Positions 11,186 through 20,539 of a stretch of DNA of 64,000 nt are shown piece after piece (within the stretch, counting starts at the first letter, position 1; every line of letters starts with the position of its first letter). The position numbers were made by a program, and so were the translations under genes. Below the pieces are notes generated by a model that ran no database searches, was not told where the DNA came from, and worked only from the letters and a program-made list of their open reading frames with translations. This DNA is from Symsagittifera roscoffensis (lineage: Eukaryota; Xenacoelomorpha; Acoela; Convolutidae): the NCBI RefSeq assembly GCF_963678635.1, contig NC_087062.1:69660223-69724222 (forward strand). The letters run 5' to 3'.

Positions 11186-13134
11186 CTAATAAAAATAATG
11201 GGGTTTTGACTGTTCTAAGTTGTGTGAAAAAAGAGTCCGGTAGTCTTCTTCACTTGCGTAGTGGCCTGTGCACGTTTGAACGTTGCATCGTAAGTTGAAA
11301 CTTGTGAATTCACGGTGTTCTGTAATCCTTAAATACTTTATAAGTGTATCATGACCATTGTCTTTTTGTGCGGGCAAAACATCCCACCTGCTACCCAACA
11401 CAGAATCCCAAGATTTGTGGCAGCCTCGAATTCCTTCGGATATTGCTGCACTAAATTTGACCACTTCCTTTTGGGATTCTGTCGAAAAACCCATTATTTG
11501 TCTTGTTAGTTTGGTCACGGGTCCAAGATTGAAAGTGATGGAGTTTTTGTCCCTAGCCAGTCCAACAGCACGTTTCAAGGCGGAAAACACCGCAAACGAT
11601 AAATTGATTGGATGTTCAATTGCATTGAAGTCACACGTTTCATGCTGAAATGTTACAAAATTAGTCACGTGCCAAAATCCTGTACTTTTGAATAAAAGTA
11701 TTTGAGTTTTTGAAAACGATAAAAATTGTACGCATTAGCCTGTTTTCACGTGCCAAAATCCTGTACTTTTGAACAAGTATTTCAGTTTTTGAAAACGATA
11801 AAAAAATTGTAGGCTTTAGCCTGTGATAAAATTTGGCAATGTTTTGTCATTTGACACTGGATTCCGGGCCTTATGGCGAAAGGTTTGAACAAGAATTCCT
11901 AGTTTTATTTCTCAGTCGTAAGCATTGTTAAATTTCATGGAATCGGGGACAATAAAAATTCGGAATGTTTCATTAAAAAAACTTTACCTTGAGGTAGTCT
12001 TCACAAGCTAGCTGAACCAAGAGTGCAGGCATCCTTATAGAAATGTCCTCGTTATTTAAGCATGTCAACTGTGCAAAGGCCTTTTTTGTCCTTCCTTCAA
12101 ACTCCAAGCTGTCTACTCTGCAATTTTCCCCTCCATAGAAAGCAGTTGATCCAACCTGAGAAACAAAGAATTGAATTTTTATACAAAATATTTTGATCGG
12201 GCGCTGAGACATATATTCCTAACTTTATGACATTTGAAAAAATTGCGGCACACACTTCCAATGCTTGTAATTATTTTGTTAACAAACCTTGAGGACACCG
12301 TTGGAACAAGGGACAAAGGTCAAAGGCACTAAGTCTTCTGTGGCTTCGAGAAGTGTCAGCATGTCAATTTCTTTTTCGTCTTTTTTAGCTCTTTTGTAGG
12401 ATTACGTTGATGATCCTGAACCTCACATGGCTCCAAAACTAAAGTAGCCGTGTCACAAAAAGTTGTCTGAAACAATTCACGATTTCAAACAGATTATGAA
12501 TGAAGTTAAAATATGTTTTTCAATTTCAGCTATCCAAAAAAACTTCTTTTGAAGTTGAACTTCTTTCCGAGTGATGTTTTGAAAGATGTTTTTCAAAGCG
12601 AATAAGTACCTCAGATGTAAGCGTATCTTCACAGAGCCCTTGATTTCGAAGTTGATTGTATTTTACAACCAATATGTTAGCCTCTGGTTCTTCTCGGGGG
12701 TTTTCATCGTGCTCCGAGTCCAAAATTCTCAATGTACATTCCCGTTTGAAAGGATCGTTGTACAGTACAACCCCTGTCATCAGAATGCATTTGTCAACGC
12801 AATCTGTTTCACAAGCAGCACAGAAAAAAACATCTGTATTGCGAGTTAAGCGTCTTGGGTTGAACAGAAGTGGATCTTTTTTGTTTCTTCTTTTAGCCCT
12901 ATCTGGCTCTTCAACAACTTTGATTGTCTTTCTTATTTTCCAATGTTTCATCCTCCGATTGTCGCGAAGGTCTTCTGGAATTGTTATCTGTACGGGTGGA
13001 CCCTTCCATTCAGTCCATTTGACACTCACACCCCAGTTACTAATGAAACCCAGTATTCTAGCGGCTTCCCAAATGTACGTCACTTCATCAAGAACTTGAA
13101 CTTCTTCTTTTTCCTTGAACAATGATGGAAGCAT
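11186..13134 (-). CDS. Unknown element-encoded protein, about 443 aa, one -1 frame break
   Basis: Minus-strand exons are 13134-12610, 12466-12288, 12155-11988 and 11644-11186; all borders read GT...AG on that strand and phases match. In exon 2 the first frame (…NPTKELKK) stops at 12358, while the frame that joins exon 3 is open only from about 12401. A -1 shift at CTA AAA AAG joins them. I do not recognise the family. Residues 1-75 are basic and Trp-rich (VKWTEWKGPP, MKHWKIRKT). A C105-x2-C108-x3-C112-x3-C116 cluster may bind zinc. The middle is Glu-rich; the last 150 residues hold no motif I know. It diverges from the SET gene and converges on the JmjC gene, so it may be an accessory or DNA-binding subunit of the element (inference). 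Confidence 0.78.
11645..11987 (-). repeat. Motif-rich intron 3 of the minus-strand gene
   Basis: This 343-bp intron holds two direct copies (about 11668-11740 and 11748-11822) of CGTGCCAAAATCCTGTACTT followed by an AAAACGATAAAAA segment. It also holds ATTTGGCAATGTTTTGTCAT and a GGATTCC core at 11859, matching the arm of the foldback at 8190-8739. It is a single-armed relative of that foldback. Confidence 0.75.
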
Positions 13135-13570
13135 CTTGTATGAGCGATTTTATCTAAATGAATAATATTTAGTACAATCATTGTACTCATGATGAGTAAT
13201 TGTCATGATGAGTATATTTTTTAACAACCAATTTAAACCTTTATATTTAACCGCATAAAACGACTATTGAAACCATAATTGAAGTTCAATTGGTGTTCAA
13301 TTGGTACTCAAATTGGTTGTGATAATATGCCATTTTATACTATCTTATATTATTGCAGTAATTCAGCAATTAAGAGTCAATTATATACTGTATAATATAA
13401 TATAGTATAATATGGCATATTATCACAACCAATTTGAGTACCAATTGAACACCAATTGAACTTCAATTATTGAAAAATACTATTATTAGTAAGTTGTTAG
13501 TAACACCTTTCGATTCTGCAATCCTTTCTAGTCACTTCTCATTTCATTCCAAGTTTCGTTAACCTGAACT
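13135..13570. promoter_or_regulatory. Divergent promoter region between the unknown gene and the SET gene
   Basis: 436 bp between two divergent start codons (13134 minus, 13571 plus), so both promoters should lie here. It is very AT-rich and nearly half is a hairpin. Short words ATCATGATGAGTA recur near 13185-13215. No canonical TATA box stands out from the A/T background. Confidence 0.5.
13276..13469. repeat. 194-bp long inverted repeat in the divergent promoter
   Basis: Arms 13276-13333 and 13412-13469 are perfect reverse complements over about 58 bp (left arm begins TAATTGAAGTTCAATTGGTG). Pairing continues imperfectly inward through TTTTATACTATCTTATATT and AATATAATATAGTATAATA. Each arm repeats GAAGTTCAATTGG/GTGTTCAATTGG words. 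It may be a MITE or a structured regulatory site. Confidence 0.85.
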
Positions 13571-16318
13571 ATGGACTCCGAACTTCCTGCTGTGAATACT
13601 GCGCAACTTGAAACTCCTGTTTTCCATAGAGATCATAATGAACCTCCATCTAGTCAACAGTCTGTTACTAACAGATGTAGTACATCTCGGAGTTTCGACC
13701 AAAATTTTGCACAGCACCCATCTGTGGAAGTTCCTTTAGGAACCCCCATCCGACCTATGCCCTATGCTGAACCTTGTACAATTATTACAGATGTTAATCA
13801 TAATGACAATACTTACCACACATTGGAGACTCCGCAGCAAGTGTCTTCTCGAAGTGAAGGGTATTCAAACTTCATTAGCCCAATGCCAGTGGTGTACCCA
13901 CACTTTGATCCCGCGTTTTTTCATAGAAATCAAATTGCCAGCCAGCCCACTGATCATCATGATGATTACACTGCCAATGGAACAGAACTCAGTCGTTTTT
14001 TTTCTCAACCTTCAGAATCAACTCCTTCAAACCAGCATTCATCAACAACTTTGTCATGGGAAATACCTCTGTTCACGCCGCAGTCGGCGACTGCCACTCA
14101 GGCTGGCAGTTCAAGTACAGAGCCTCCGACTGATTCTTCATCTGAGAATATGGCAAAACGAGTTATTCCAACGAACAATGACTCGCAAACCGAGGTAAGA
14201 TTCCTTTTGCTGCTCAAACCGTGAAGAGTTGGAAACTTTCAGCTAATGTTTTTGTTCACTTTTGTAGTTCAACTAAAAGTTTTTGTTTTGAGTTTAGATA
14301 GCTGCAAAACTTGCACGCGTTCAAGAACAACTTGAAGCTGCTTCGTCCAAAGACGACCAAAATGAACATTGCGAGAGGCAAGAAATCGAAACACTTGTTA
14401 AAGAGCACTTGGATGCTTTCCAAGAATCGGATTTTTTAACCCATAAACAACGTGTTTCGTTATTTCAACTTGTGACAGCCTTCTTATACTGTTATGTCGT
14501 GCCATCAATGCTAGAAAAAACCATAAGCTGCATGTCTGTTCATGCAGTTGCACAAGCGTTTGTGGTATTGTCAGATGAGGACGATACTTGTATAACGGTT
14601 TCAATTGAACCAAGTGAAAGTGAGTCATCTTGAATTTTTTCCGTATAACTTTTTTTCAAAATTGTGCAACTGTTTGTTTAGTGTCTACTGAACGTTCGAA
14701 TCACATTTTGCCGCGATGGCTCGTACAGGGTTTGAAACTTTATCACACTGAAGTTCGACCACATTTCTTACCTCAGAGTGTCCCGGAAGAAAAGATTTCT
14801 TTCACCCGATCTTTCCCTGAGCAACCAATCCAAGTCAAAACAGAACTTTTTTTTGTGAACTCCAGTGGAAACACCAAGTTTCGTGTGAATAGAATTGCCG
14901 CCACAGTTTCTGACATGGTACGTTTAAACTTTTAACTTATAAGTCTGTGGAAGTTGAACTTCCTAATATGATTTGAACACAACGGGGAATTCGTTCTAGA
15001 AGGATCTGTTTAGATTTCTGCTCAAATGCAGCCTGCTGAGCGACCAAAGACATTGCTCGATCGTCAAGTGGCAAAATTCATGCCTTTGTCAAAAGATCCT
15101 GCCTTTCAACTGGTGAAACACAAAACGCAGGAAATTCACAAGGTGCTACTTTGATTTTCCAAGAGTTTTTTTAATTTAAGAAACGTTTCGACTCGGAAAC
15201 CTTCGGAAAGTTTCGACTGTTTCAGCTGATTTGCACTTCACAGTTTTTTTATACAGTATCACAATTTATCAATTGGATGTATGAAACAATACGCTCACGT
15301 TTTTCCAGATTGTCAATCACACCTACAAAGATGTTGAAAAAGCTGTGCGATGTAGACAAGATCAACAAAGATACATAAGACAGACAATTAGAGCACAAGC
15401 TTTTGTGAAACAGTATCCAAACTTTGTTGTATCGGAGACGCGCGTGTCGGGTTTTTTCCAGCGAAACAAATGGGAAACTCATCACGACCTAAAGAAAGCC
15501 ATGTCCCAAATCGCCATGCTGCAGAAAGAGAAAAGCAAGCGACAACAAAAGCCGCTTTCTGATTCCAGCGGCATTAGTAATAAAGGCACTGGAAACTTTC
15601 TTTCATTGGAAGCACAAACGCTTCTGGCCCACAGATGTGATACGCAAGAATGGGTTGGCATTTGTGATGTTGTTTTCCCTACCTTCGGAAGAGGTAATCT
15701 TGCGTTTCTTGAAAACGTTGACGACAAGTTTCCAAAACTTTCAAAAATTTCTTTTTCAAAAAAATTTCTTTTTTGATTCAAACGTTATAGTTTAAAGTTT
15801 TAAAAAGTCATAAAGTTTTCAACCAATACAGTTTTTTGAATTCCATTGAAAAATGCCATGTAACTGTGTTACATAATATAGAGTTGAACTTTAAATGTTG
15901 AACATTTTCTGATTCAGGCGTTGTCAGCACACAGGCCTTCCAGAAGGATGATATTATCATGGACTACCATGGGGTTGCTGTGACAGATAAAACATATCAA
16001 GATTTGATAAGGAACCGTTCTGTTCCGACTGAATTTGTGCTGGAAATTGGCGCGCCTGTGAAGCGTTTCATCGATGCTTCTTCAGAAGTGTGTGTTGAAC
16101 ATCCAACCAACCGCTGTCTTGGTCGACTGGCTAATCACAGCACGCTAAACTCCAAGAAGAATTTGGATGCGAATATGAAGATCATAGAAGTTGTTCTTAA
16201 TGCCTTCGATCCGCCAAAACGATTAGCTGTATTCAAAGTCCGAAGAAACATTGAGCCTTTCGAACAGCTACGGTACGATTATGGCGATAAAGTTGCTCGA
16301 TACATGTTCAACATGTGA
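13571..16318 (+). CDS. SET-domain protein, 698 aa (KMT5A/SETD8-like histone lysine methyltransferase domain)
   Basis: Six exons join cleanly: 13571-14194, 14298-14619, 14682-14917, 15014-15142, 15309-15693 and 15918-16318 (2,097 nt), all introns GT...AG. Residues 1-208 are a disordered Ser/Thr/Pro/Gln-rich tail in one exon. Residues about 209-245 could form a short coiled coil (KLARVQEQLEAA). The middle shows no domain I know. The SET domain fills about 550-698: GRGV at 564-567, DYHG at 581-584, LGRLANHS with N638-H639-S640, and YDYGD at 685-689. DYHG, GRLxNHS and a terminal YDYGD with no post-SET cysteines match the KMT5A type, which monomethylates H4K20 in animals. The C-terminus is only nine residues past YDYGD, shorter than usual. 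The S-adenosylmethionine motifs look intact. Fragments are repeated at 20540 and 23459, both broken. Histone target is inferred. Confidence 0.92.
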
Positions 16319-16728
16319 GGTTCACAAGCTCAGCTTTTTTACCTTAGAAACTTTTCAAGTTGTGTTACACCCATTCAATGGAAGTTCCATATATTTTATG
16401 TTCAACATCCTGTATGTTACATACGTGTAGTTACTACTAGTAGTAGTTCAAACATTTGCACCCACAACTTTTTTCATCGAAGTACATGTACAGTATTTCG
16501 GCACGCTCGAAATTACTAATTACTTAGTAACTAATTAGTTAGTAGTTATAACTAAGTTTGATCAAACGATTGTACCCACAACTTTTTTCATCGGAATACA
16601 GTATTTTAGCACGTATATTATAGTTGCAGTTATAATAACTTGTAGGACAAACTAAACAAAAAAGATGGAATAAAATTGCTTAAAAACTGTAAACTTCTGC
16701 CAGATTAATTCAAAAATATAAAAGTCTT
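16319..16728 (+). other. 3' flank of the SET gene with paired element motifs
   Basis: Non-coding. CCCACAACTTTTTTCATCG followed by a GTACAGTATTTCGGCACG-type motif occurs twice, at about 16459-16504 and 16575-16614; it is a shortened form of the composite in the foldback arms. ACTACTAGTAGTAGT at about 16433-16447 is palindromic. AATAAA at 16669-16674 may be the SET gene polyadenylation signal. This stretch is also present in all three downstream right-end copies. Confidence 0.55.
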
Positions 16729-17051
16729 GGATTCCATGCCATTTTTCTCACTGGATTCCAACGTCTTGGATTCCATGGTTATAGTGTATTGAATTTATCA
16801 ACTATTTGTTTAGCAACTATTTGTTTAGTGGTTGAGTAAAAATGGCTCGGATTCCGGGACCATGTCCTGGATTCCGAATTCAAGTAATTGTTCGCTATAC
16901 CATGGATTCCGGGATTTTGCCAATTTTCGGTGGTTTAATTGATTGTCCCGGATTCCGGGATTTTGCGTATATGCCTGTTCGTGCCGCCATGCGAGTATTT
17001 GAACGCGGAATCCATGGCATGTGCATGTAATATCATTTGAATTCGGAATCC
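16729..17051. promoter_or_regulatory. Right subterminal cluster of GGATTCC/GGAATCC sites
   Basis: Nine cores in both orientations start at 16729, 16753, 16768, 16849, 16869, 16904, 16950, 17007 and 17045, equal in number to the left cluster. Several are extended palindromes (CCCGGATTCCGGG). A small open frame beginning at the ATG at 16842 is only a translation of the repeats. Proposed role: binding of the element's transposase or a zinc-finger protein (inference). Confidence 0.75.
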
Positions 17052-17060
17052 ATGTACACT

Positions 17061-17080
17061 AATAGTCAAATCTGACTATT
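17061..17080. repeat. Perfect 8-bp-arm hairpin beside the right TIR
   Basis: AATAGTCA...TGACTATT with a 4-bp loop, three bases inside the right terminal repeat. No counterpart is seen at the left end. It is kept in the three downstream copies. Confidence 0.7.
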
Positions 17081-17082
17081 GA

Positions 17083-17107
17083 AATAACACGGATTGGCGA
17101 CGTAATG
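17083..17107 (-). repeat. Right terminal inverted repeat
   Basis: Ends ATTGGCGACGTAATG and is the reverse complement of 985-1009 with one mismatch. The same terminus followed by the same satellite base recurs at 18794, 23207 and 26126. Confidence 0.9.
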
Positions 17108-18060
17108 AAAAACCAAAATCAAAAACTTAGTATTCCCATGAACCGTCAGCATACCCACAACACATTAACACATTAACAACCTCAAAAAATCTGTCGACGT
17201 ATTTTTTGGTTGTCAAAACTGAAGAAACATTCAGTAGCCGAGACCAGAAGCTAGTGGAAACTACCGATTTGTAACGACAACCTTTTCGGACAAAAAAATA
17301 CCACCGAGAAAATCCGCTTCTGCAATGATCGCTAACTTAGTAGAACTGATGAAAAAAAAACAACAATGAACACATCAATATGAATTAACTAGCCACACAG
17401 TGTCCTGAAAAATGAAAAAAAAAATTGTACCACAAAAGATCGCATCAAGAACAAACACAAAAAATGACAAATTTCAGAATCATAAAAACCAAAATCAAAA
17501 TATAGTACTCCCATGAACCACCAGCATGTCCACAACGCTTTAACAAACCAAAAAAAATGTCGCAGTGTAATTTTTTGGTTGTCAAAACTGAAGAAACATT
17601 CAGTAGCCAGGACCAGAAGCTAGTGGAAACAACCATTTTGTGACGACAACTTTTTTCGAAAAAAAAATCACCACAGCGCATATCCGCTTCTGAAACGATC
17701 GCTAACCCAGTAGAACTAATGAATGGAACAACAATGAACACATCAAGATTACTTAACTAGCCACACAGTGTCCTGAAAAATGAAAAAAAAACTTGTACAA
17801 CAAAAGATCGCATCAAGAACAAACACAAAAAAGACATATTTCAGAAACATAAAAACCAAAACCAAAAACGTAGTATTCCCATGAACCGTCAGCATACCCA
17901 CAACGCATTAACACAATAACAACCCCAAAAAATCTGTCGATGTATTTTTTGGTTGTCAAAACTGAAGAAACATTCAGTAGCCGAGACCAGAAGCTAGTGG
18001 AAACTACCGATTTGTAACGACAACCTTTTCCGACAAAATAATACCAAAGAGCAAATCCGC
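17108..18060. repeat. Satellite A monomers right of the element
   Basis: About 2.6 monomers of both types. The first continues the monomer interrupted at 984. The block ends at TCCGCTTC, where it meets the next element fragment at a TTC microhomology. Confidence 0.93.
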
Positions 18061-18794
18061 TTCAATGGAAGTTCCATATATTTTATGTTCCACATCCTGT
18101 ATGTTACATACGTGTAGTTACTACTAGTAGTAGTTCAAACATTTGCACCCACAACTTTTTTCATCGAAGTACATGTACAGTATTTCGGCACGCTCGAAAT
18201 TACTAATTACTTAGTAACTAATTAGTTAGTAGTTATAACTAAGTTTGATCAAACGATTGTACCCACAACTTTTTTCATCGGAATACAGTATTTTAGCACG
18301 TATATTATAGTTGCAGTTATAATAACTTGTAGGACAAACTAAACAAAAAAGATGGAATAAAATTGCTTAAAAACTGTAAACTTCTGCCAGATTAATTCAA
18401 AAATATAAAAGTCTTGGATTCCATGCCATTTTTCTCACTGGATTCCAACGTCTTGGATTCCATGGTTATAGTGTATTGAATTTATCAACTATTTGTTTAG
18501 CAACTATTTGTTTAGTGGTTGAGTAAAAATGGCTCGGATTCCGGGACCATGTCCTGGATTCCGAATTCAAGTAATTGTTCGCTATACCATGGATTCCGGG
18601 ATTTTGCCAATTTTCGGTGGTTTAATTGATTGTCCCGGATTCCGGGATTTTGCGTATATGCCTGTTCGTGCCGCCATGCGAGTATTTGAACGCGGAATCC
18701 ATGGCATGTGCATGTAATATCATTTGAATTCGGAATCCATGTACACTAATAGTCAAATCTGACTATTGAAATAACACGGATTGGCGACGTAATG
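18061..18794 (+). mobile_element. Truncated right-end copy of the element (no coding part)
   Basis: Nearly identical to 16374-17107 (offset 1687): part of the SET 3' flank, the nine GGATTCC-type sites, the hairpin and the right TIR. It has no left end. The satellite to its right matches that right of 17107, so it arose by duplication together with its flank and not by a fresh insertion. Confidence 0.9.
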
Positions 18795-20539
18795 AAAAAC
18801 CAAAATCAAAAACTTAGTATTCCCATGAACCGTCAGCATACCCACAACACATTAACACATTAACAACCTCAAAAAATCTGTCGACGTATTTTTTGGTTGT
18901 CAAAACTGAAGAAACATTCAGTAGCCGAGACCAGAAGCTAGTGGAAACTACCGATTTGTAACGACAACCTTTTCGGACAAAAAAATACCACCGAGAAAAT
19001 CCGCTTCTGCAATGATCGCTAACTTAGTAGAACTGATGAAAAAAAACAACAATGAACACATCAATATGACTTAACTAGCCACACAGTGTCCTGAAAAATG
19101 AAAAAAAAAATTGTACCACAAAAGATCGCATCAAGAACAAACACAAAAAATGACAAATTTCAGAATCATAAAAATCAAAATCAAAATATAGTACTCCCAT
19201 GAACCACCAGCATGTCCACAACGCATTAACACAATAACAACCCCAAAAAATCTGTCGATGTATTTTTTGGTTGTCAAAACTGAAGAAACATTCAGTAGCC
19301 AGGACCAGAAGCTAGTGGAAACAACCATTTTGTGACGACAACTTTTTTCGAAAAAAAAATCACCACAGCGCATATCCGCTTCTGAAACGATCGCTAACCC
19401 AGTAGAACTAATGAATGGAACAACAATGAACACATCAAGATGACTTAACTAGCCACACAGTGTCCTGAAAAATGAAAAAAAAAACTTGTACCACAAAATA
19501 TCGCATCAAGAACAAACACAAAAAAGACATATTTCAGAAACTTAGAAACCAAAATCAAAAACTTAGTATTCCCATGAACCGTCAGCATACCCACAACGCA
19601 TTAACACATTAACAACCCCAAAAAATCTGTCGATGTATTTTTTGGTTGTCAAAACTGAAGAAACATTCAGTAGCCGAGACCAGAAGCTAGTGGAAACTAC
19701 CGATTTGTAACGACAACCTTTTCGGACAAAAAAGTACCAGAGAGCAAATCCGCTTCTGCAACGATAGCTAACCCAGTAGAACTAATGAATGGAACAACAA
19801 TGAACACATCAAGATTACTTAACTAGCCACACAGTGTCCTGAAAAATGAAAAAAAAACTTGTACCACAAAAGATCGCATCAAGAACAAACACAAAAAAGA
19901 CATATTTCAGAAACATAAAAACCAAAACCAAAAACGTAGTATTCCCATGAACCGTCAGCATACCCACAACGCATTAACACAATAACAACCCCAAAAAATC
20001 TGTCGATGTATTTTTTGGTTGTCAAAACTGAAGAAACATTCAGTAGCCGAGACCAGAAGCTAGTGGAAACTACCGATTTGTAACGACAACCTTTTCCGAC
20101 AAAATAATACCAAAGAGCAAATCCGCTTCTGCAACGATAACTAACCCAGTAGAACTAATGAATGGAACAACAATGAACACATCAAGATGACTTAACTAGC
20201 CACACAGTGTCCTGAAAAATGAAAAAAAAACTTGAACCACAAAATATCGCATTAAGAACAAACACAAAAAGACATATTTCAGAAACATAAAAACCAAAAT
20301 CAAAAACTTATTAATCCCATGAACCGTCAGCATAACCACAACGCATTAACACATTAACAACCCCAAAAAATCTGTCGATGTATTTTTTGGTTGTCAAAAC
20401 TGAAGAAACATTCAGTAGCCGAGACCAGAAGCTAGTGGAAACTACCGATTTGTAACGACAACCTTTTCGGACAAAAAAGTACCACCGAGAAAATCCGCTT
20501 CTGCAATGATCGCTAACTTAGTAGAACTGATGAAAAAAC
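18795..20539. repeat. Satellite A block between element fragments
   Basis: About five monomers, alternating CCGAGACCAG and CCAGGACCAG types with small indels. Some carry ACCAGAGAGC or ACCAAAGAGC in place of ACCACCGAGA. It ends at GATGAAAAAAC, where the next element fragment begins. Confidence 0.93.

Larger units (their letters stand above)
985..17107. mobile_element. 16.1-kb TIR-bounded DNA transposon carrying JmjC and SET genes (novel candidate)
   Basis: Both ends carry the same inverted 25-bp sequence starting CATTACGTCGCC, with one mismatch. Satellite A continues on both sides in the same monomer: the left flank ends ...GAAACATAA and the right begins AAAAACCAAAATC, whereas intact monomers read GAAACATAAAAACC. 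The two extra A's fit a 2-bp AA target duplication, though an originally longer A-run is possible. Inside are four spliced genes (candidate transposase, zinc finger-JmjC, an unknown minus-strand gene, SET), nine GGATTCC-type sites at each end, and an internal foldback. I see no DNA polymerase B, retroviral-type integrase, capsid or reverse transcriptase, so it does not look like a Maverick/Polinton or a retroelement. I cannot assign a superfamily. Truncated right-end copies lie downstream. Confidence 0.85.

Noticed and set aside
16842-17030. 62-codon frame rich in Pro/Gly/Arg, repeated at 18529, 22942 and 25861
   Set aside because: It is a translation of the GGATTCC repeat cluster and exists four times only because that DNA was duplicated.
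985-17107. Maverick/Polinton or a viral integration
   Set aside because: No DNA polymerase B, retroviral-type integrase, ATPase, protease or capsid gene is visible; the TIRs are only 25 bp and do not start with AG.
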